The notes below the pieces were generated by a model. It was not told where the DNA came from, made no database searches, and saw only the letters and a program-made list of their open reading frames with translations. Of a stretch of 64,000 nucleotides of DNA, positions 8,098 to 17,436 are shown in pieces; within the stretch, counting starts at the first letter, position 1; each line of letters opens with the position of its first letter. The translations under genes and the position numbers were made by a program. The stretch is from Bacteroidales bacterium (GTDB taxonomy: Bacteria > Bacteroidota > Bacteroidia > Bacteroidales > VadinHA17): contig JAJFVL010000022.1 of assembly GCA_021371855.1 (NCBI GenBank), positions 1 to 64,000 on the forward strand, in the 5' to 3' direction.

Positions 8098-8523
8098 ATG
8101 CCAAATAATTATCTGATAAAAGGACCGGTAACACATGAATTAATCTCTCTCTTTCTAAAGAAGATTGGAGAGAAAACAGATTCAGGTGGCCACTCGGTTT
8201 TCATTGGTCAGGTGAGAGCTGATAAAATCAACGGCAAAAAAGTAAAGTTAATTGAATATTCTGCATATGAAGAGCTGGTTAAGGTTGAGGCAGACAAAAT
8301 TATAAAAACCGTATTATCAGAGTTCAATGATGTTAAATCAATTGAGTTAGTACATTCGACGGGTAATGTCAAAGCAGGAGAGATCTCTTTGTTTGTGCTT
8401 GTATCAGCAGGTCACAGGCATCAGGCAATACAAGCTTGCAGCAAGACAGTTGAACTTGTCAAAGAAAAATTACCTGTCTGGAAAAAGGAGATTTTTGAAG
8501 ATAATTCCCACGAGTGGAAATAA
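8098..8523 (+). CDS. moaE: Molybdopterin synthase catalytic subunit
   Basis: Large subunit of molybdopterin synthase, which inserts two sulfurs into cyclic pyranopterin monophosphate. The 141-residue protein has the MoaE signature GHRHQAIQACSKTVELVK followed by PVWKKE, which carries the active-site lysines and the conserved His-Arg-His. It lies 30 bases after moaD. No moaA, moaB, moaC or mogA is adjacent, so the first and last steps of cofactor synthesis are encoded elsewhere. The gene ends about ten bases before the stop of the convergent S41 protease gene. Confidence 0.93.
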   Translation: MPNNYLIKGPVTHELISLFLKKIGEKTDSGGHSVFIGQVRADKINGKKVKLIEYSAYEELVKVEADKIIKTVLSEFNDVKSIELVHSTGNVKAGEISLFVLVSAGHRHQAIQACSKTVELVKEKLPVWKKEIFEDNSHEWK

Positions 8524-8534
8524 AATAATTCCGA

Positions 8535-10280
8535 TCAGACAGGTTCCTGGTGTTCTTTGCTTGCAAGGTAAGCGGATTCATCTTTGCTTATATCGTCCCT
8601 GCTTGCGGAAAGGATCGAGCCAAATTTTCCCTTAAGTATAGAATAGTACTCTTCTTTATTGTTAAGTATTTCAATAGCTTTTAATACCTGTTCATCTTTC
8701 TTTATCGTCCGGGCAATTGACCCTTCTTCATAGAAATACCGGCCAATGATTTCATCTTCGAGCAGATCAGTTATTTCGCTTCTGAACATCGAAAAGTCAT
8801 GGTCCAGACTATGTGTGACATTTTTCTCCAGTTCAGTAAAAAGGTCTTTGTGGATATCGTAATACTTTTCTTTTTTTGCATTTGAAACAAGTTCATTGAG
8901 AGATTCCTCAGTTTCGGTTTTATAGCTGAATTTACGATCCTCCAGAAATAGTTTAAAGTCAGTATAATCCTGTTCAGTCAGGGAGAATTGCCCGATAGTA
9001 TTTATTTCAGGATGAGCCCAATAATATTTGGTGGCAAAGTCGAAGATATAATTCCGCAAATATAGTTCTGCTGAAATCTGGCTAAGGGCTTCAGGCAGGA
9101 TTTCAATATCCGGAGCAATACCACCTCCGTCCTTTACGATCCTGCCGTTTTTTGTCTTAAATTCAGAAATGAGGGAATCAGGAATTATGCCAACGCTACC
9201 GTCTTCGTTTGGGTGAGAAAAGTCACGAGCCTGAATACATCTTCCGCTTGGGATATAATACTTTGCAGTAGTGACTTTCAATTGAGTGTTATAGCTTAAC
9301 GGACGTGAAATTTGCACCAATCCTTTTCCATATGAACGCTGACCAACAATTATACCCCTGTCAAGATCCTGAATTGCTCCCGCTACTATCTCTGAGGCAG
9401 AAGCAGAACCTCTGTTTATGATTACAGCAAGAGGTATTTTTTCGTCAATTGCAGGTTTTGTTGTTTTAAAATCCTCATCAAACTGCTTAACTTTTCCTTT
9501 TGTCGATACAACTTCATTCCCCGGGCCGACAAACAGATTAACTATTTCTACAGCTTCCGTAAGCAATCCGCCCGGATTTCCCCTCAGGTCAAGAATGATC
9601 TGCTCAGGATTCTTTGCTTTTAATGAAATAAGTGCATTTTTTACATCTTCAATACAATTTTGGGTGAAGTTGGTGAATCGTATATAACCTGTTTTTGAAT
9701 CAATCATTCCATAATAGGGTACAGGAGGAATTATAATTTTTTCCCTTTTTAACGAATATTCTTTTTCTTTTCCGTTCCTCTCCATCGTAAGGCTAATTTC
9801 TGTACCGGGATTTCCCTTAAGTTTATCACTGACTTTTTCAGTAGATAACCCTGCCAGAGAAACACCATCAACTTTTTTAAGAAGATCTCCGGCTTTTATT
9901 CCGGCTTTGTCGGCAGGAAATCCTTTATATACTTCACTGATAACAACATAATCTCCGGCATTTCGTATAAGTGATCCGATCCCTCCATATTTACCGGTTG
10001 TCATAAACGTGAATTCATCAACTTCCGATTCGGGGTAATAAGTGGTATATGGATCCAACGTTTTAAGCATATTATCTATACCTGTTTTAATCACTTTATC
10101 AGGATTAATATCATCAACATAAAAAGTATTTAATTCTCTGAAAAGAGTAAAAAAGATATCAAGATTTTTGGCAATCCTGAAGTCTCTGGTTTCCTGATTG
10201 GCCAAGAAAGCAGTGCTGATACCTGCAATTATCAGCAGACTCAGAGCTATAATTATTTTGCCTTTGTGAAACTTTTTCAT
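8535..10280 (-). CDS. C-terminal processing peptidase, S41 family
   Basis: Periplasmic or membrane-anchored serine protease of the CtpA/Prc group, 581 residues. An N-terminal hydrophobic segment (about 9-27) acts as signal or anchor. A PDZ domain occupies roughly residues 95-180, and the S41 catalytic domain follows. The Ser-Lys dyad is visible: Ser294 in NRGSASASEIVAG and Lys319 in RSYGKGLVQ, with the 25-residue spacing of the family. The C-terminal ~200 residues are a helical extension common in Bacteroidota members. It is downstream of rnpA on the same strand, as in many genomes of the phylum, but yidD, often found between them, is absent. Confidence 0.93.
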   Translation of the reverse strand: MKKFHKGKIIIALSLLIIAGISTAFLANQETRDFRIAKNLDIFFTLFRELNTFYVDDINPDKVIKTGIDNMLKTLDPYTTYYPESEVDEFTFMTTGKYGGIGSLIRNAGDYVVISEVYKGFPADKAGIKAGDLLKKVDGVSLAGLSTEKVSDKLKGNPGTEISLTMERNGKEKEYSLKREKIIIPPVPYYGMIDSKTGYIRFTNFTQNCIEDVKNALISLKAKNPEQIILDLRGNPGGLLTEAVEIVNLFVGPGNEVVSTKGKVKQFDEDFKTTKPAIDEKIPLAVIINRGSASASEIVAGAIQDLDRGIIVGQRSYGKGLVQISRPLSYNTQLKVTTAKYYIPSGRCIQARDFSHPNEDGSVGIIPDSLISEFKTKNGRIVKDGGGIAPDIEILPEALSQISAELYLRNYIFDFATKYYWAHPEINTIGQFSLTEQDYTDFKLFLEDRKFSYKTETEESLNELVSNAKKEKYYDIHKDLFTELEKNVTHSLDHDFSMFRSEITDLLEDEIIGRYFYEEGSIARTIKKDEQVLKAIEILNNKEEYYSILKGKFGSILSASRDDISKDESAYLASKEHQEPV

Positions 10281-10374
10281 AACCAGTGTGGTTTAATTTT
10301 TAGCGGCGAAAATAAGAAGAAAATTTGGTAACAGTTTTGATAAAGAAACAATTAAAACAACTTTAACATATTTT

Positions 10375-10770
10375 TTAATTCAATTTTGTATTAGCAATGA
10401 ATTTATTTATCATTTCTTTTATGGATCTTTCTATGATAAGATAATCAGGAACCATATTTCCTTTCAATATAACAACAAAAACAATCTGAATACCCTGTGA
10501 GGAAAGATGTTCGTAAAGTGTTGTTTTATTTTTCCGGTATGCTTCTCTCATTCTTCTTTTAATAAGGTTCCTCGTGACAGCCAGACGGAATCCTCTTTTT
10601 GACACGCTGAATGTGACCTGAGCCGGTGCCGGAAGCAGGACAGGGCTTTTTCCCCAAACTACTTTAAAACAGGAAGTGTAAAAAACATTTCCACTTTCAA
10701 ACAAGCTGGTGATTATTTTCCTGCTGCAAAGCTTTTCAGACTTATTAAATGTCTCCCTGATGGTATTCAT
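10375..10770 (-). CDS. rnpA: Ribonuclease P protein component
   Basis: Basic protein subunit of RNase P, which helps the catalytic RNA cleave tRNA 5' leaders. The 131-residue protein carries the RNR signature RNLIKRRMREAYRKNK in its central helix and the preceding FSVSKRGFRLAVTRN. The N-terminal extension is typical of this phylum. It lies in a minus-strand run DUF4271-hemD-rnpA-S41, a conserved Bacteroidota order. rpmH is not adjacent. Confidence 0.93.
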   Translation of the reverse strand: MNTIRETFNKSEKLCSRKIITSLFESGNVFYTSCFKVVWGKSPVLLPAPAQVTFSVSKRGFRLAVTRNLIKRRMREAYRKNKTTLYEHLSSQGIQIVFVVILKGNMVPDYLIIERSIKEMINKFIANTKLN

Positions 10771-10846
10771 ATTAAGACGGCTTGTCCCTTATGCTTTATC
10801 ATACGATCATTCCGTAACTTCAGGGTAAGCCGGTAGGTGAGATTAC

Positions 10847-11599
10847 TTATTTTAAATTCCTGTTATATTCTTTAAGATAATCATCAAGAGCCATAGTCAT
10901 CGAAGGAGCTTTGGGATTCGGAGCATTTATATCGAGTCTTAAACCCTCGTGTTCAACAGCATAGGCTGTTGTTGGTCCAAATGCTGCAATTTTAATATCT
11001 CCCTGTTTAAATGACGGGAAATTTTCTTTCAACGATTTTATCCCCGAAGGACTATAAAAAACAAGAATGTCATAGTCGAAATCCTTCAAATTCGAAAAGT
11101 TGGTACTGATTGTTCTGTAGAGAATCCCAATTGAATAACGGATCCCGTTATTATCAAGCAAATCGGGAATTTCAGTATTATGTGGTTCTGATAACGGGAC
11201 AAAAAAGTTATCTTCCTTATGCTTGGCAATGACATCCATAAGGTCCTGAAACTTGGCTTTCCCATGAAATATTTTACGCTTTCTGTATACAATATACTTC
11301 TGCAGGTAAAATGCAACGTTTTCTGTAATACAGAAATACTTCATTGTATCCGGGACCACAGTCCTCATTTCAGCACAAATCCTGAAAAAGTGATCAATCC
11401 CCGTTTTACTCGTGAAAATGACGGCAGTAAAATCAAGAATATTGATTTTTTGTTGCCTGAAATCTTTTGATGAGATTCCTTCAACCTGTACAAACGGTTT
11501 AAAATCAACTTTTAGATTATATTTTCTGGCCAGCTCGAAATATGGGGATTTCGGATTCATCGGTTCTGGCTGTGATACTAAGATCTTCCTTATTTTCAA
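10847..11599 (-). CDS. hemD: Uroporphyrinogen-III synthase
   Basis: Cyclises hydroxymethylbilane to uroporphyrinogen III in tetrapyrrole synthesis. The 250-residue protein begins with the family start KILVSQPEP and has the two-lobed pattern: FTAVIFTSKTGIDHFF in the first lobe and DILVFYSPSGIKSLKENFP plus IAAFGPTTAYAVE in the second. HemD is weakly conserved, so the call also uses the neighbourhood: DUF4271 upstream and rnpA downstream is the standard Bacteroidota arrangement. No other hem genes are near. Confidence 0.85.
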   Translation of the reverse strand: MKIRKILVSQPEPMNPKSPYFELARKYNLKVDFKPFVQVEGISSKDFRQQKINILDFTAVIFTSKTGIDHFFRICAEMRTVVPDTMKYFCITENVAFYLQKYIVYRKRKIFHGKAKFQDLMDVIAKHKEDNFFVPLSEPHNTEIPDLLDNNGIRYSIGILYRTISTNFSNLKDFDYDILVFYSPSGIKSLKENFPSFKQGDIKIAAFGPTTAYAVEHEGLRLDINAPNPKAPSMTMALDDYLKEYNRNLK

Positions 11600-11645
11600 C
11601 TCTTTAAAGTTTAAGTTTCACTTTCTCTATGTAACCCTAACCAAT

Positions 11646-12668
11646 CTAAACAAGGCTTGTAAAATACTTCACTGATATCAAAACAGGTAGAATTTCTAGG
11701 GCACAAAGGTACAAAATCAAATAGAAAATAGAAATATTCCTGTTCAGAAAAATTTTCATCAGTGTGGCAATTCTGATCAGATACATTATTCCTGTTACAA
11801 TAATACCTGCAATAAAATAGAGATCAGATGGGTGAAGCGGGGTGTAATATATCATAATAACAATTACGGAAAGCAGCAGTGCAGCAAACCTGTATGACTG
11901 GAATACCACCACCTGATATTCCCTGAATACTTCCTTTTCTCCGCTTGCAAAACCTGTTATTATGCAGGTAACATGCCGTAATATAACAACCACTATAATT
12001 GCACCAAGAGAAATCAGCCAGAAAAATATACCAGGGATATTTGTGGGTACAGCACCAAAATATTCAGCTGAAGAATAAATGAAAAGAGCTATGATAAAAA
12101 AAGAAGCCAGATTTAAGATTGTTGATTGCCAAAGAAATAGTCCGCCAACATTTCGTGTAGAAGGATCGGTTATTCCCTTGAAAAGGAAAAATCTGGTAAT
12201 ATCTGAAAACATATTTTTGGATGTTACCCTTACGATAGATAGTAAAAATGCTGCGATCAGGATAATCCCAATCACCCATTCATCATGAAATTGCTGAACA
12301 GGAAGGTCCAGTCCCGGTTTAAGTTTTTTTTCCAGGGAAGCCTTTATATCTGCTTTGATTTGTCTGTTTTTTTCAATGAAAAGAACAGGAAATCCGTTCG
12401 TTGTGCTCTGATCAATATTCGTAACGACATTAATTGAATCGTAAAATGTGATGTCAGCTACACTGTTTCTTCTGCACAAAGTGTCTGGAGCAACAATATT
12501 AGCAGAATCAGCAACTGGTTTCAGGATATAAATAGTAGAATCGGGCCTCCTGAAAGAGTTAATGATTGAACCGGAATCAGATTTTATCCAGGCAAAATCT
12601 TGAAAACCAGTATTTTTTCCCGGGACGACGTCTTGTTGTATTTCTGACCGATAATTTATCATCATCAT
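11646..12668 (-). CDS. DUF4271 integral membrane protein
   Basis: About 340 residues. A soluble N-terminal part of ~130 residues precedes about seven hydrophobic segments (for example GIILIAAFLLSIV, SFFIIALFIYSS, ISLGAIIVVVILRHV), so it is an inner-membrane protein. The gene order ahead of hemD identifies it as the DUF4271 family, which is nearly restricted to Bacteroidota and has no established function. The start at 12668 is preferred over one 36 bases upstream because a -7 promoter box lies between them at 12684-12691. It is probably the first gene of the hemD-rnpA operon. Confidence 0.75.
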   Translation of the reverse strand: MMMINYRSEIQQDVVPGKNTGFQDFAWIKSDSGSIINSFRRPDSTIYILKPVADSANIVAPDTLCRRNSVADITFYDSINVVTNIDQSTTNGFPVLFIEKNRQIKADIKASLEKKLKPGLDLPVQQFHDEWVIGIILIAAFLLSIVRVTSKNMFSDITRFFLFKGITDPSTRNVGGLFLWQSTILNLASFFIIALFIYSSAEYFGAVPTNIPGIFFWLISLGAIIVVVILRHVTCIITGFASGEKEVFREYQVVVFQSYRFAALLLSVIVIMIYYTPLHPSDLYFIAGIIVTGIMYLIRIATLMKIFLNRNISIFYLILYLCALEILPVLISVKYFTSLV

Positions 12669-12683
12669 TGTGAATTCAAAACA

Positions 12684-12691
12684 CAAAAGTA
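12684..12691 (-). promoter_or_regulatory. Candidate -7 promoter box of the DUF4271-hemD-rnpA operon
   Basis: On the minus strand TACTTTTG matches TAnnTTTG, 15 bases before the ATG at 12668. It supports the shorter start. Confidence 0.45.
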
Positions 12692-12741
12692 ATGATAAAT
12701 ACAAATGTTATCTCAAAATAGAGATAAGTACTGGCGATAAG

Positions 12742-13614
12742 TTAAAAATGATCAGCTGTGCAACCTGAAATTTCTGTGAGAATATTATTTGCGAGCCTGC
12801 TTGCTCCAATTCTGAAAAGACTATTGTTAAGCCAATCTTTGCCAAGGCAATAGTTTACAATCTGATAATAGTTAACTGCATCAGCTGAACTTGCTATTCC
12901 ACCGGCAGCTTTAAATCCTACCTTGATGCCTGTTTCTGAATAGAAATCAGATATTGCCCGGCACATTACAAAAGCGGCCTCCGGCGTGGCGGAAACCGGA
13001 GTTTTACCTGTTGATGTCTTGATAAAGTCAGCTCCGGCATCCATTGCAATCATTGATGCTTTGAAAATCTGTTCATAACCTCCTAACAGGCCTGATTCAA
13101 CAATAACCTTAAGTGTTCTTTCTCCGATAGCCGATTTAATTTCCCTGATTTCATCAGCAACCAGGGCAAAATCGTTGCCAAGAAAGGCTCCAACCGGAAT
13201 GACAATATCAACCTCTTCAGCTCCGGCTTCTACTGCCATCTTGCATTCAGCGACCTTTACGCTGCGAAAGGTCTGTGAGGTTGGGAATGATCCTGCTACT
13301 GTAGCGATTTTTACATTTTTGGCTGACAGCTTTTCTTTTACAACTGAAACAAAATTGGGAAACACACAGATTGCCGCAACGTTCGGGATATTTGAATACC
13401 GGCCTGAAAAACTGTTTACCTTGCCTGTAAAACGCACTATCTGGCTTTTATTGTCAGTTGTGTTAAGGCTGGTCAGATCGATCATATTCAGAATGCTCAT
13501 CAGCAAATGCTTGTCGGGAGTTGTTGTCAGCTCAGACGTAACTTTTTTTAGTCCCTTCCGGATTTCTGTTTCTGAAGGACATGAATTGATAAGCTTTTGG
13601 TATAGTTTTGTCAT
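12742..13614 (-). CDS. deoC: Deoxyribose-phosphate aldolase
   Basis: Class I aldolase that splits 2-deoxyribose 5-phosphate into acetaldehyde and glyceraldehyde 3-phosphate in deoxynucleoside catabolism. The 290-residue TIM-barrel protein shows the Schiff-base lysine motif DFIKTSTGK, the preceding LKVIVESGLLGG strand and the second lysine in VGFKAAGGI. It is slightly longer than the E. coli enzyme, mainly at the N-terminus, as in many Bacteroidota. No other deo genes are adjacent. It is cytoplasmic and probably monocistronic, since spacers lie on both sides. Confidence 0.94.
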   Translation of the reverse strand: MTKLYQKLINSCPSETEIRKGLKKVTSELTTTPDKHLLMSILNMIDLTSLNTTDNKSQIVRFTGKVNSFSGRYSNIPNVAAICVFPNFVSVVKEKLSAKNVKIATVAGSFPTSQTFRSVKVAECKMAVEAGAEEVDIVIPVGAFLGNDFALVADEIREIKSAIGERTLKVIVESGLLGGYEQIFKASMIAMDAGADFIKTSTGKTPVSATPEAAFVMCRAISDFYSETGIKVGFKAAGGIASSADAVNYYQIVNYCLGKDWLNNSLFRIGASRLANNILTEISGCTADHF

Positions 13615-13776
13615 AATTAATCTGTTATGTTAAATTTAATGACCTTTCTATTGATAAAAGAGCGGGATCAATATAATGCTTTTTGTTTTCATAATAAATT
13701 TAAAATTAAATTTAATTTAAAGTTGCATAAATAATACCGGAGACCCTGTTTCTGCGGTCTTATTACATCCTGATCT

Positions 13777-15216
13777 TTAAGTTTTCAGAAAATTTGTTTC
13801 AGGAGGATTTTTAACAGAATTTTTATTTCCGAGTTTCTCATTTCTTGCAAGCGAAGCAAAGATTCCGCATACCGATAATATTGAAAAGATAAGAAAACCT
13901 GTTCTCATTGATGACATCAATCCCTGATAAGTGGAAGGATTAATGGTCTGCTTTCCGATATATAATGAAATGAGCATCATAGCAATACCCATGCTCATCA
14001 TCTGACCGACCATCCGCATGGTCCCGAGAACTCCGGATGCTACCCCCAGATAACGTTTTTCAACTGAGCTCATAATAGCATTTGAGTTTGGTGAGGAAAA
14101 CAGACCAAAACCGATTCCCATAAGGGTCAGCATCAACACAATGAGGTAAGTTGGCGTAGTCTCTTTTATAAAACACAATAAAACGAGCCCGGCAGCTGTC
14201 AATCCCATGCCAATTGAAGCTATGATCCCGGGATTCTTCTTATCTGATAATTTCCCCGCAACTGGCGAAAGGAGCATCATGGCAACAGGCTGCGATATCA
14301 TTATTAAACCGGCTGTTCTGGCATCAAACCCTTTAAGATATTGGAGGTAAAGACTAATAAAGAATCCGGTTGCACTTGTCGCTGAATAATGAATCAATGC
14401 TGCTATACCCGAGAAAGCAAATACTCTGTTCCTAAAAATGAGACGGATATCAAATACCGGATTTATGATCTTGTTCTCGACGATGACAAAAACAACTGAC
14501 ATCATAAGGGCAACGGCAATGCATATCCATCCCAATGCAGAAGGGAGTTTTGAAAATCCATACATAAATGAAGACAATGCTATACCATAGATGACTGACC
14601 CGCTCCAGTCAAATTTTTCACCGGCTGCCTCCGCCCATTCGGTTTTTATCTTTCTGCTTATGAGAATGAGTGAAATAATCCCAAATGGAACAAGAAACGC
14701 GAAAATGCTTCTCCATCCAAAATACTGAGTCAGTAATCCTCCGATAATAGGGCCACATGACAAACCAAGGTATACTGCTGTTACATTGATCCCCATTGCC
14801 CTTCCTCTCTCACCGGGCTGGAAAACAGAAGTTATTATGGCCATACTTGTACCAAAGATCATTGCACCGGCCAGCCCCTGGAAAATCCTGAAAACTATCA
14901 GCGAAATAACGTTCCAGGCGAATATTAAGAGAAAGGTGGAAATGGTAAACAGCAAAATCCCGGTAAAGAAGATTTTTTTCCTTCCGGTAATATCTGCCAG
15001 CCGTCCAAAAGGGAGAAGAAATACAGATGAGGATAAAATAAAACTGCTGATTACCCATCCCAGCTCAACAGCATTTGCATGGAGATCTTTCCCTATTGAA
15101 GGAAGGGCCAGATTAACTGCTGAACCAAGAAAAGGTGTTAAAAATGCTGCAAAAGCTGCAACAAGCAGTACCGATTTTTTTGAAGTCTCTTCCGCGGTGG
15201 CACCATTATTACTCAT
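13777..15216 (-). CDS. MFS drug/solute exporter, DHA2 (EmrB/QacA)-like
   Basis: A 479-residue membrane transporter of the major facilitator superfamily, with about 13-14 hydrophobic segments. The loop after the second segment carries MFS motif A (GRLADITGRKKIF). A DHA2-type antiporter motif occurs near MGINVTAVYLGLSCGPIIGG, typical of proton-coupled multidrug exporters. No periplasmic adaptor (EmrA/HlyD) or TolC gene is next to it, so it probably works alone. The substrate cannot be inferred. It is on the same strand as dtd, 30 bases downstream of it, and so may be cotranscribed. Confidence 0.85.
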   Translation of the reverse strand: MSNNGATAEETSKKSVLLVAAFAAFLTPFLGSAVNLALPSIGKDLHANAVELGWVISSFILSSSVFLLPFGRLADITGRKKIFFTGILLFTISTFLLIFAWNVISLIVFRIFQGLAGAMIFGTSMAIITSVFQPGERGRAMGINVTAVYLGLSCGPIIGGLLTQYFGWRSIFAFLVPFGIISLILISRKIKTEWAEAAGEKFDWSGSVIYGIALSSFMYGFSKLPSALGWICIAVALMMSVVFVIVENKIINPVFDIRLIFRNRVFAFSGIAALIHYSATSATGFFISLYLQYLKGFDARTAGLIMISQPVAMMLLSPVAGKLSDKKNPGIIASIGMGLTAAGLVLLCFIKETTPTYLIVLMLTLMGIGFGLFSSPNSNAIMSSVEKRYLGVASGVLGTMRMVGQMMSMGIAMMLISLYIGKQTINPSTYQGLMSSMRTGFLIFSILSVCGIFASLARNEKLGNKNSVKNPPETNFLKT

Positions 15217-15246
15217 ATTCTATTTCTGCATTATTCCGGCGACCTG

Positions 15247-15699
15247 TTATTCTTTTTGTTTAGTATCGATAATTATTGTAACCGGACCATCGTTAATCAG
15301 TTCTATCTGCATCATAGCGCCAAACTCACCGGTTCCAACCTCTTTCCCCAGAAGCCCGGAAAGCTTGCTGATGAACCTGTTATACAAAGGAATTGCTGTG
15401 TCGGGATGTGCAGCGCGGATATATGAAGGTCTGTTCCCTTTCCGTGTTTTGGCATGAAGGGTAAACTGGCTGATTGCAAGAATACTTCCTTTTATCTCAA
15501 GAATAGAAAGGTTCATTACTTCATTTGCGTCATTGAAAATCCGCAACTGAACTATTTTATTGCACAACCATTCAATATCAGTATCATTATCCGATTCTTC
15601 AATACCAATCAGAACAAGCAACCCAATACCAATTTGTGATTTAATATTATTATTGATTGTTACAGAGGCTCTTTTTACCCTTTGAATAACAGCTCGCAT
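15247..15699 (-). CDS. dtd: D-aminoacyl-tRNA deacylase
   Basis: Hydrolyses D-amino acids mischarged onto tRNA. The 150-residue protein begins MRAVIQRVKRASVTI and contains the two family motifs SQFTLHA (with the catalytic-loop Gln and Thr) and, near the C-terminus, NDGPVTIIID in place of the usual NxGPVT. Both are needed for the cross-subunit Gly-cisPro-type active site. The start at 15699 is chosen because a longer reading would begin inside the -7 box at 15721-15728. It is divergent from mntP and cytoplasmic. Confidence 0.93.
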   Translation of the reverse strand: MRAVIQRVKRASVTINNNIKSQIGIGLLVLIGIEESDNDTDIEWLCNKIVQLRIFNDANEVMNLSILEIKGSILAISQFTLHAKTRKGNRPSYIRAAHPDTAIPLYNRFISKLSGLLGKEVGTGEFGAMMQIELINDGPVTIIIDTKQKE

Positions 15700-15720
15700 T
15701 GAAATCATTTTTGTGGTGTT

Positions 15721-15728
15721 CAAATATA
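15721..15728 (-). promoter_or_regulatory. Candidate -7 promoter box of dtd
   Basis: TATATTTG on the minus strand, 21 bases before the dtd ATG. Confidence 0.5.
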
Positions 15729-15767
15729 TGCATTCAATTTTAAAAACCTTAAAATGGTGTTTTATAT

Positions 15768-15775
15768 TATATTTG
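15768..15775 (+). promoter_or_regulatory. Candidate -7 promoter box of mntP
   Basis: TATATTTG, 20 bases before the ATG at 15796. With the dtd box it makes a compact divergent promoter region. It also shows that an in-frame ATG at 15754 lies upstream of the likely transcript. Confidence 0.5.
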
Positions 15776-15795
15776 CCCGCATTAATGTTTTTCAG

Positions 15796-16356
15796 ATGGA
15801 TTATGTTACAATTTTTGCAATAGCAATCGGGCTATGTTTCGACACATTTGCGGTTTCTCTTTCATATGGTGTTGTTCAATACAAAATATTATTCCGTCAG
15901 GCAATGCGTCTGGCATTATTGTTTGCAGTTTTCCAGGGAGGACTGACAGTAGCTGGTTATTTCCTGGGATCCATTGTTTCAGACATCCTTAAAACAGCTG
16001 ACCATTGGATAGCATTAGGGTTGCTTTCAGCTCTTGGCATCAAAATGATTATAGAAGGATTGAAAAAAGAAGAGACGAAAGAGGTGCTTGATTATAGCAA
16101 ACTCATTGTACTCCTGACTTTGGCCCTGGGAACAAGCATCGATGCTTTTGCAGTAGGGATCAGCTTTGCCCTGCTTGACGTTAAAATATGGACCGCCGGA
16201 ATAATTATAGGTTTCGTGACATTTCTGGCTTCAATGGTTGCCATCAGGATCGGAAAATCTGCTGGTGAAAGACTTGGAAATAAAGTCGAGATTATTGGAG
16301 GTATTATACTGGTCGGAATAGGGGTGAAGATATTTATCGAGCATATGCTCGCCTGA
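15796..16356 (+). CDS. mntP: Manganese efflux pump MntP
   Basis: Inner-membrane Mn(II) exporter of the MntP/YebN family, about 186 residues with six hydrophobic segments. Two repeated motifs with membrane aspartates characterise the family: GLCFDTFAVSLSYG in segment one and GTSIDAFAVGISFALL in the second half. Both aspartates are present. The start at 15796 gives the normal family N-terminus. In many bacteria this gene is controlled by a manganese riboswitch (yybP-ykoY), but the short leader here leaves no room for one. Confidence 0.92.
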   Translation: MDYVTIFAIAIGLCFDTFAVSLSYGVVQYKILFRQAMRLALLFAVFQGGLTVAGYFLGSIVSDILKTADHWIALGLLSALGIKMIIEGLKKEETKEVLDYSKLIVLLTLALGTSIDAFAVGISFALLDVKIWTAGIIIGFVTFLASMVAIRIGKSAGERLGNKVEIIGGIILVGIGVKIFIEHMLA

Positions 16357-16397
16357 TTATTTTTTGATAAAAAACTCCAGGAAGAAAGCTTTCATAA

Positions 16398-17183
16398 TTA
16401 AAAGGGTATCATTTTACGTTCTCTTTTATTGAATGTCGCCATCTCGCTGAAACCTGTATATCTGAGAAGTTCATAAACCTCATCGAAATACTGGCCAACC
16501 CTGAAAGTCAGATGTGCATCTGAATTGACACATACAGGAACTTTCTCTTTTTGGAAAATACTCAGGAACCTGCGGTCGGGATAAAAATCAGCAAGGGGCC
16601 TGTTCCTTCCGTTAGTATTTACCTCAAAGACGACGTCATGCTTTTTCATTGTTCGGGCAAGCTTCATGTAAAACGGCTCCAGATCGAAAGTTGGTTTATG
16701 TCCGTATATCCTTATCAGGTCGCAATGACCAATAATATCAAAAAGATCCGATCCGGCAGCTGCGATAACAGTGTCAAAGTAAGATTCGAATAATCTGTCG
16801 ATGTTTTTTCCTTCATAAAATTCAGGGCCGTTATCCACAGTTTGTTCACCCAGATAATGAACCGATCCTATAACATAATCAAGTTGGAGAGGTTGGAGAA
16901 AAGCTTCGATCTCAGCTTCTTTTCCGGGGAAAAAATCAACCTCCAGACCCGTCTTTATTTTTATATTTTTAGTATCCTCTCCGATTGTCCCGATGTGATT
17001 GATATATTCTGAAATGTTTTCAGGATTCATGCACCATTCCTCATTGTACTTAAAAAGGTTGAGATGATCGGATATGCCTATTTCACTAAAACCCGCTTCA
17101 ACGGCAGGAACAATGTATTCCTTTGGTGTCGATCGTCCGTCACTGAAGGTTGAATGAAGATGGTAATCGGTTTTGTATATCAT
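16398..17183 (-). CDS. PHP-domain histidinol-phosphatase-like hydrolase
   Basis: A 261-residue polymerase-and-histidinol-phosphatase (PHP) domain enzyme. Metal-binding motifs are visible: DYHLHSTFSDG at the N-terminus, SDHLN, ..GLEVDF.., VIGSVHYLG, IIGHCDLIR, and NSDAH near the C-terminus. This set fits the HisK/HisJ type of histidinol-phosphate phosphatase. No histidine biosynthesis gene is adjacent, so a role in histidine synthesis is only a family-level guess and another phosphoester substrate is possible. It is convergent with mntP. Confidence 0.85.
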   Translation of the reverse strand: MIYKTDYHLHSTFSDGRSTPKEYIVPAVEAGFSEIGISDHLNLFKYNEEWCMNPENISEYINHIGTIGEDTKNIKIKTGLEVDFFPGKEAEIEAFLQPLQLDYVIGSVHYLGEQTVDNGPEFYEGKNIDRLFESYFDTVIAAAGSDLFDIIGHCDLIRIYGHKPTFDLEPFYMKLARTMKKHDVVFEVNTNGRNRPLADFYPDRRFLSIFQKEKVPVCVNSDAHLTFRVGQYFDEVYELLRYTGFSEMATFNKRERKMIPF

Positions 17184-17322
17184 GACAAATAAAAAGATGT
17201 AAATAGTTCTTTTTAACTTTCAAAATAGACTTAAATTTGGCAATAAAGCAAATTGGAAATTCATAATTTGATTTTTATCAGATAATAAAATCAATACTAA
17301 ACGGATAATTCGTGAAATTAAC

Positions 17323-17363
17323 ATGAGATTCTGAGCGAAACGAAGTGAAGCGAAGAATCTCAT
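17323..17363. repeat. Interspersed hairpin repeat
   Basis: ATGAGATTCT pairs perfectly with AGAATCTCAT around a 21-base purine-rich loop containing GCGAAACGAAGTGAAGCGA. It is the type of dispersed palindrome often seen between Bacteroidota genes, and lies in the spacer between the divergent PHP and tldD genes. Confidence 0.45.
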
Positions 17364-17436
17364 ATTATTAGTCGGACACTATTGTAATAAAATAATGAAT
17401 ATTAAAAGTTAAAAGGAGATATTCGGAAACTCAAAA

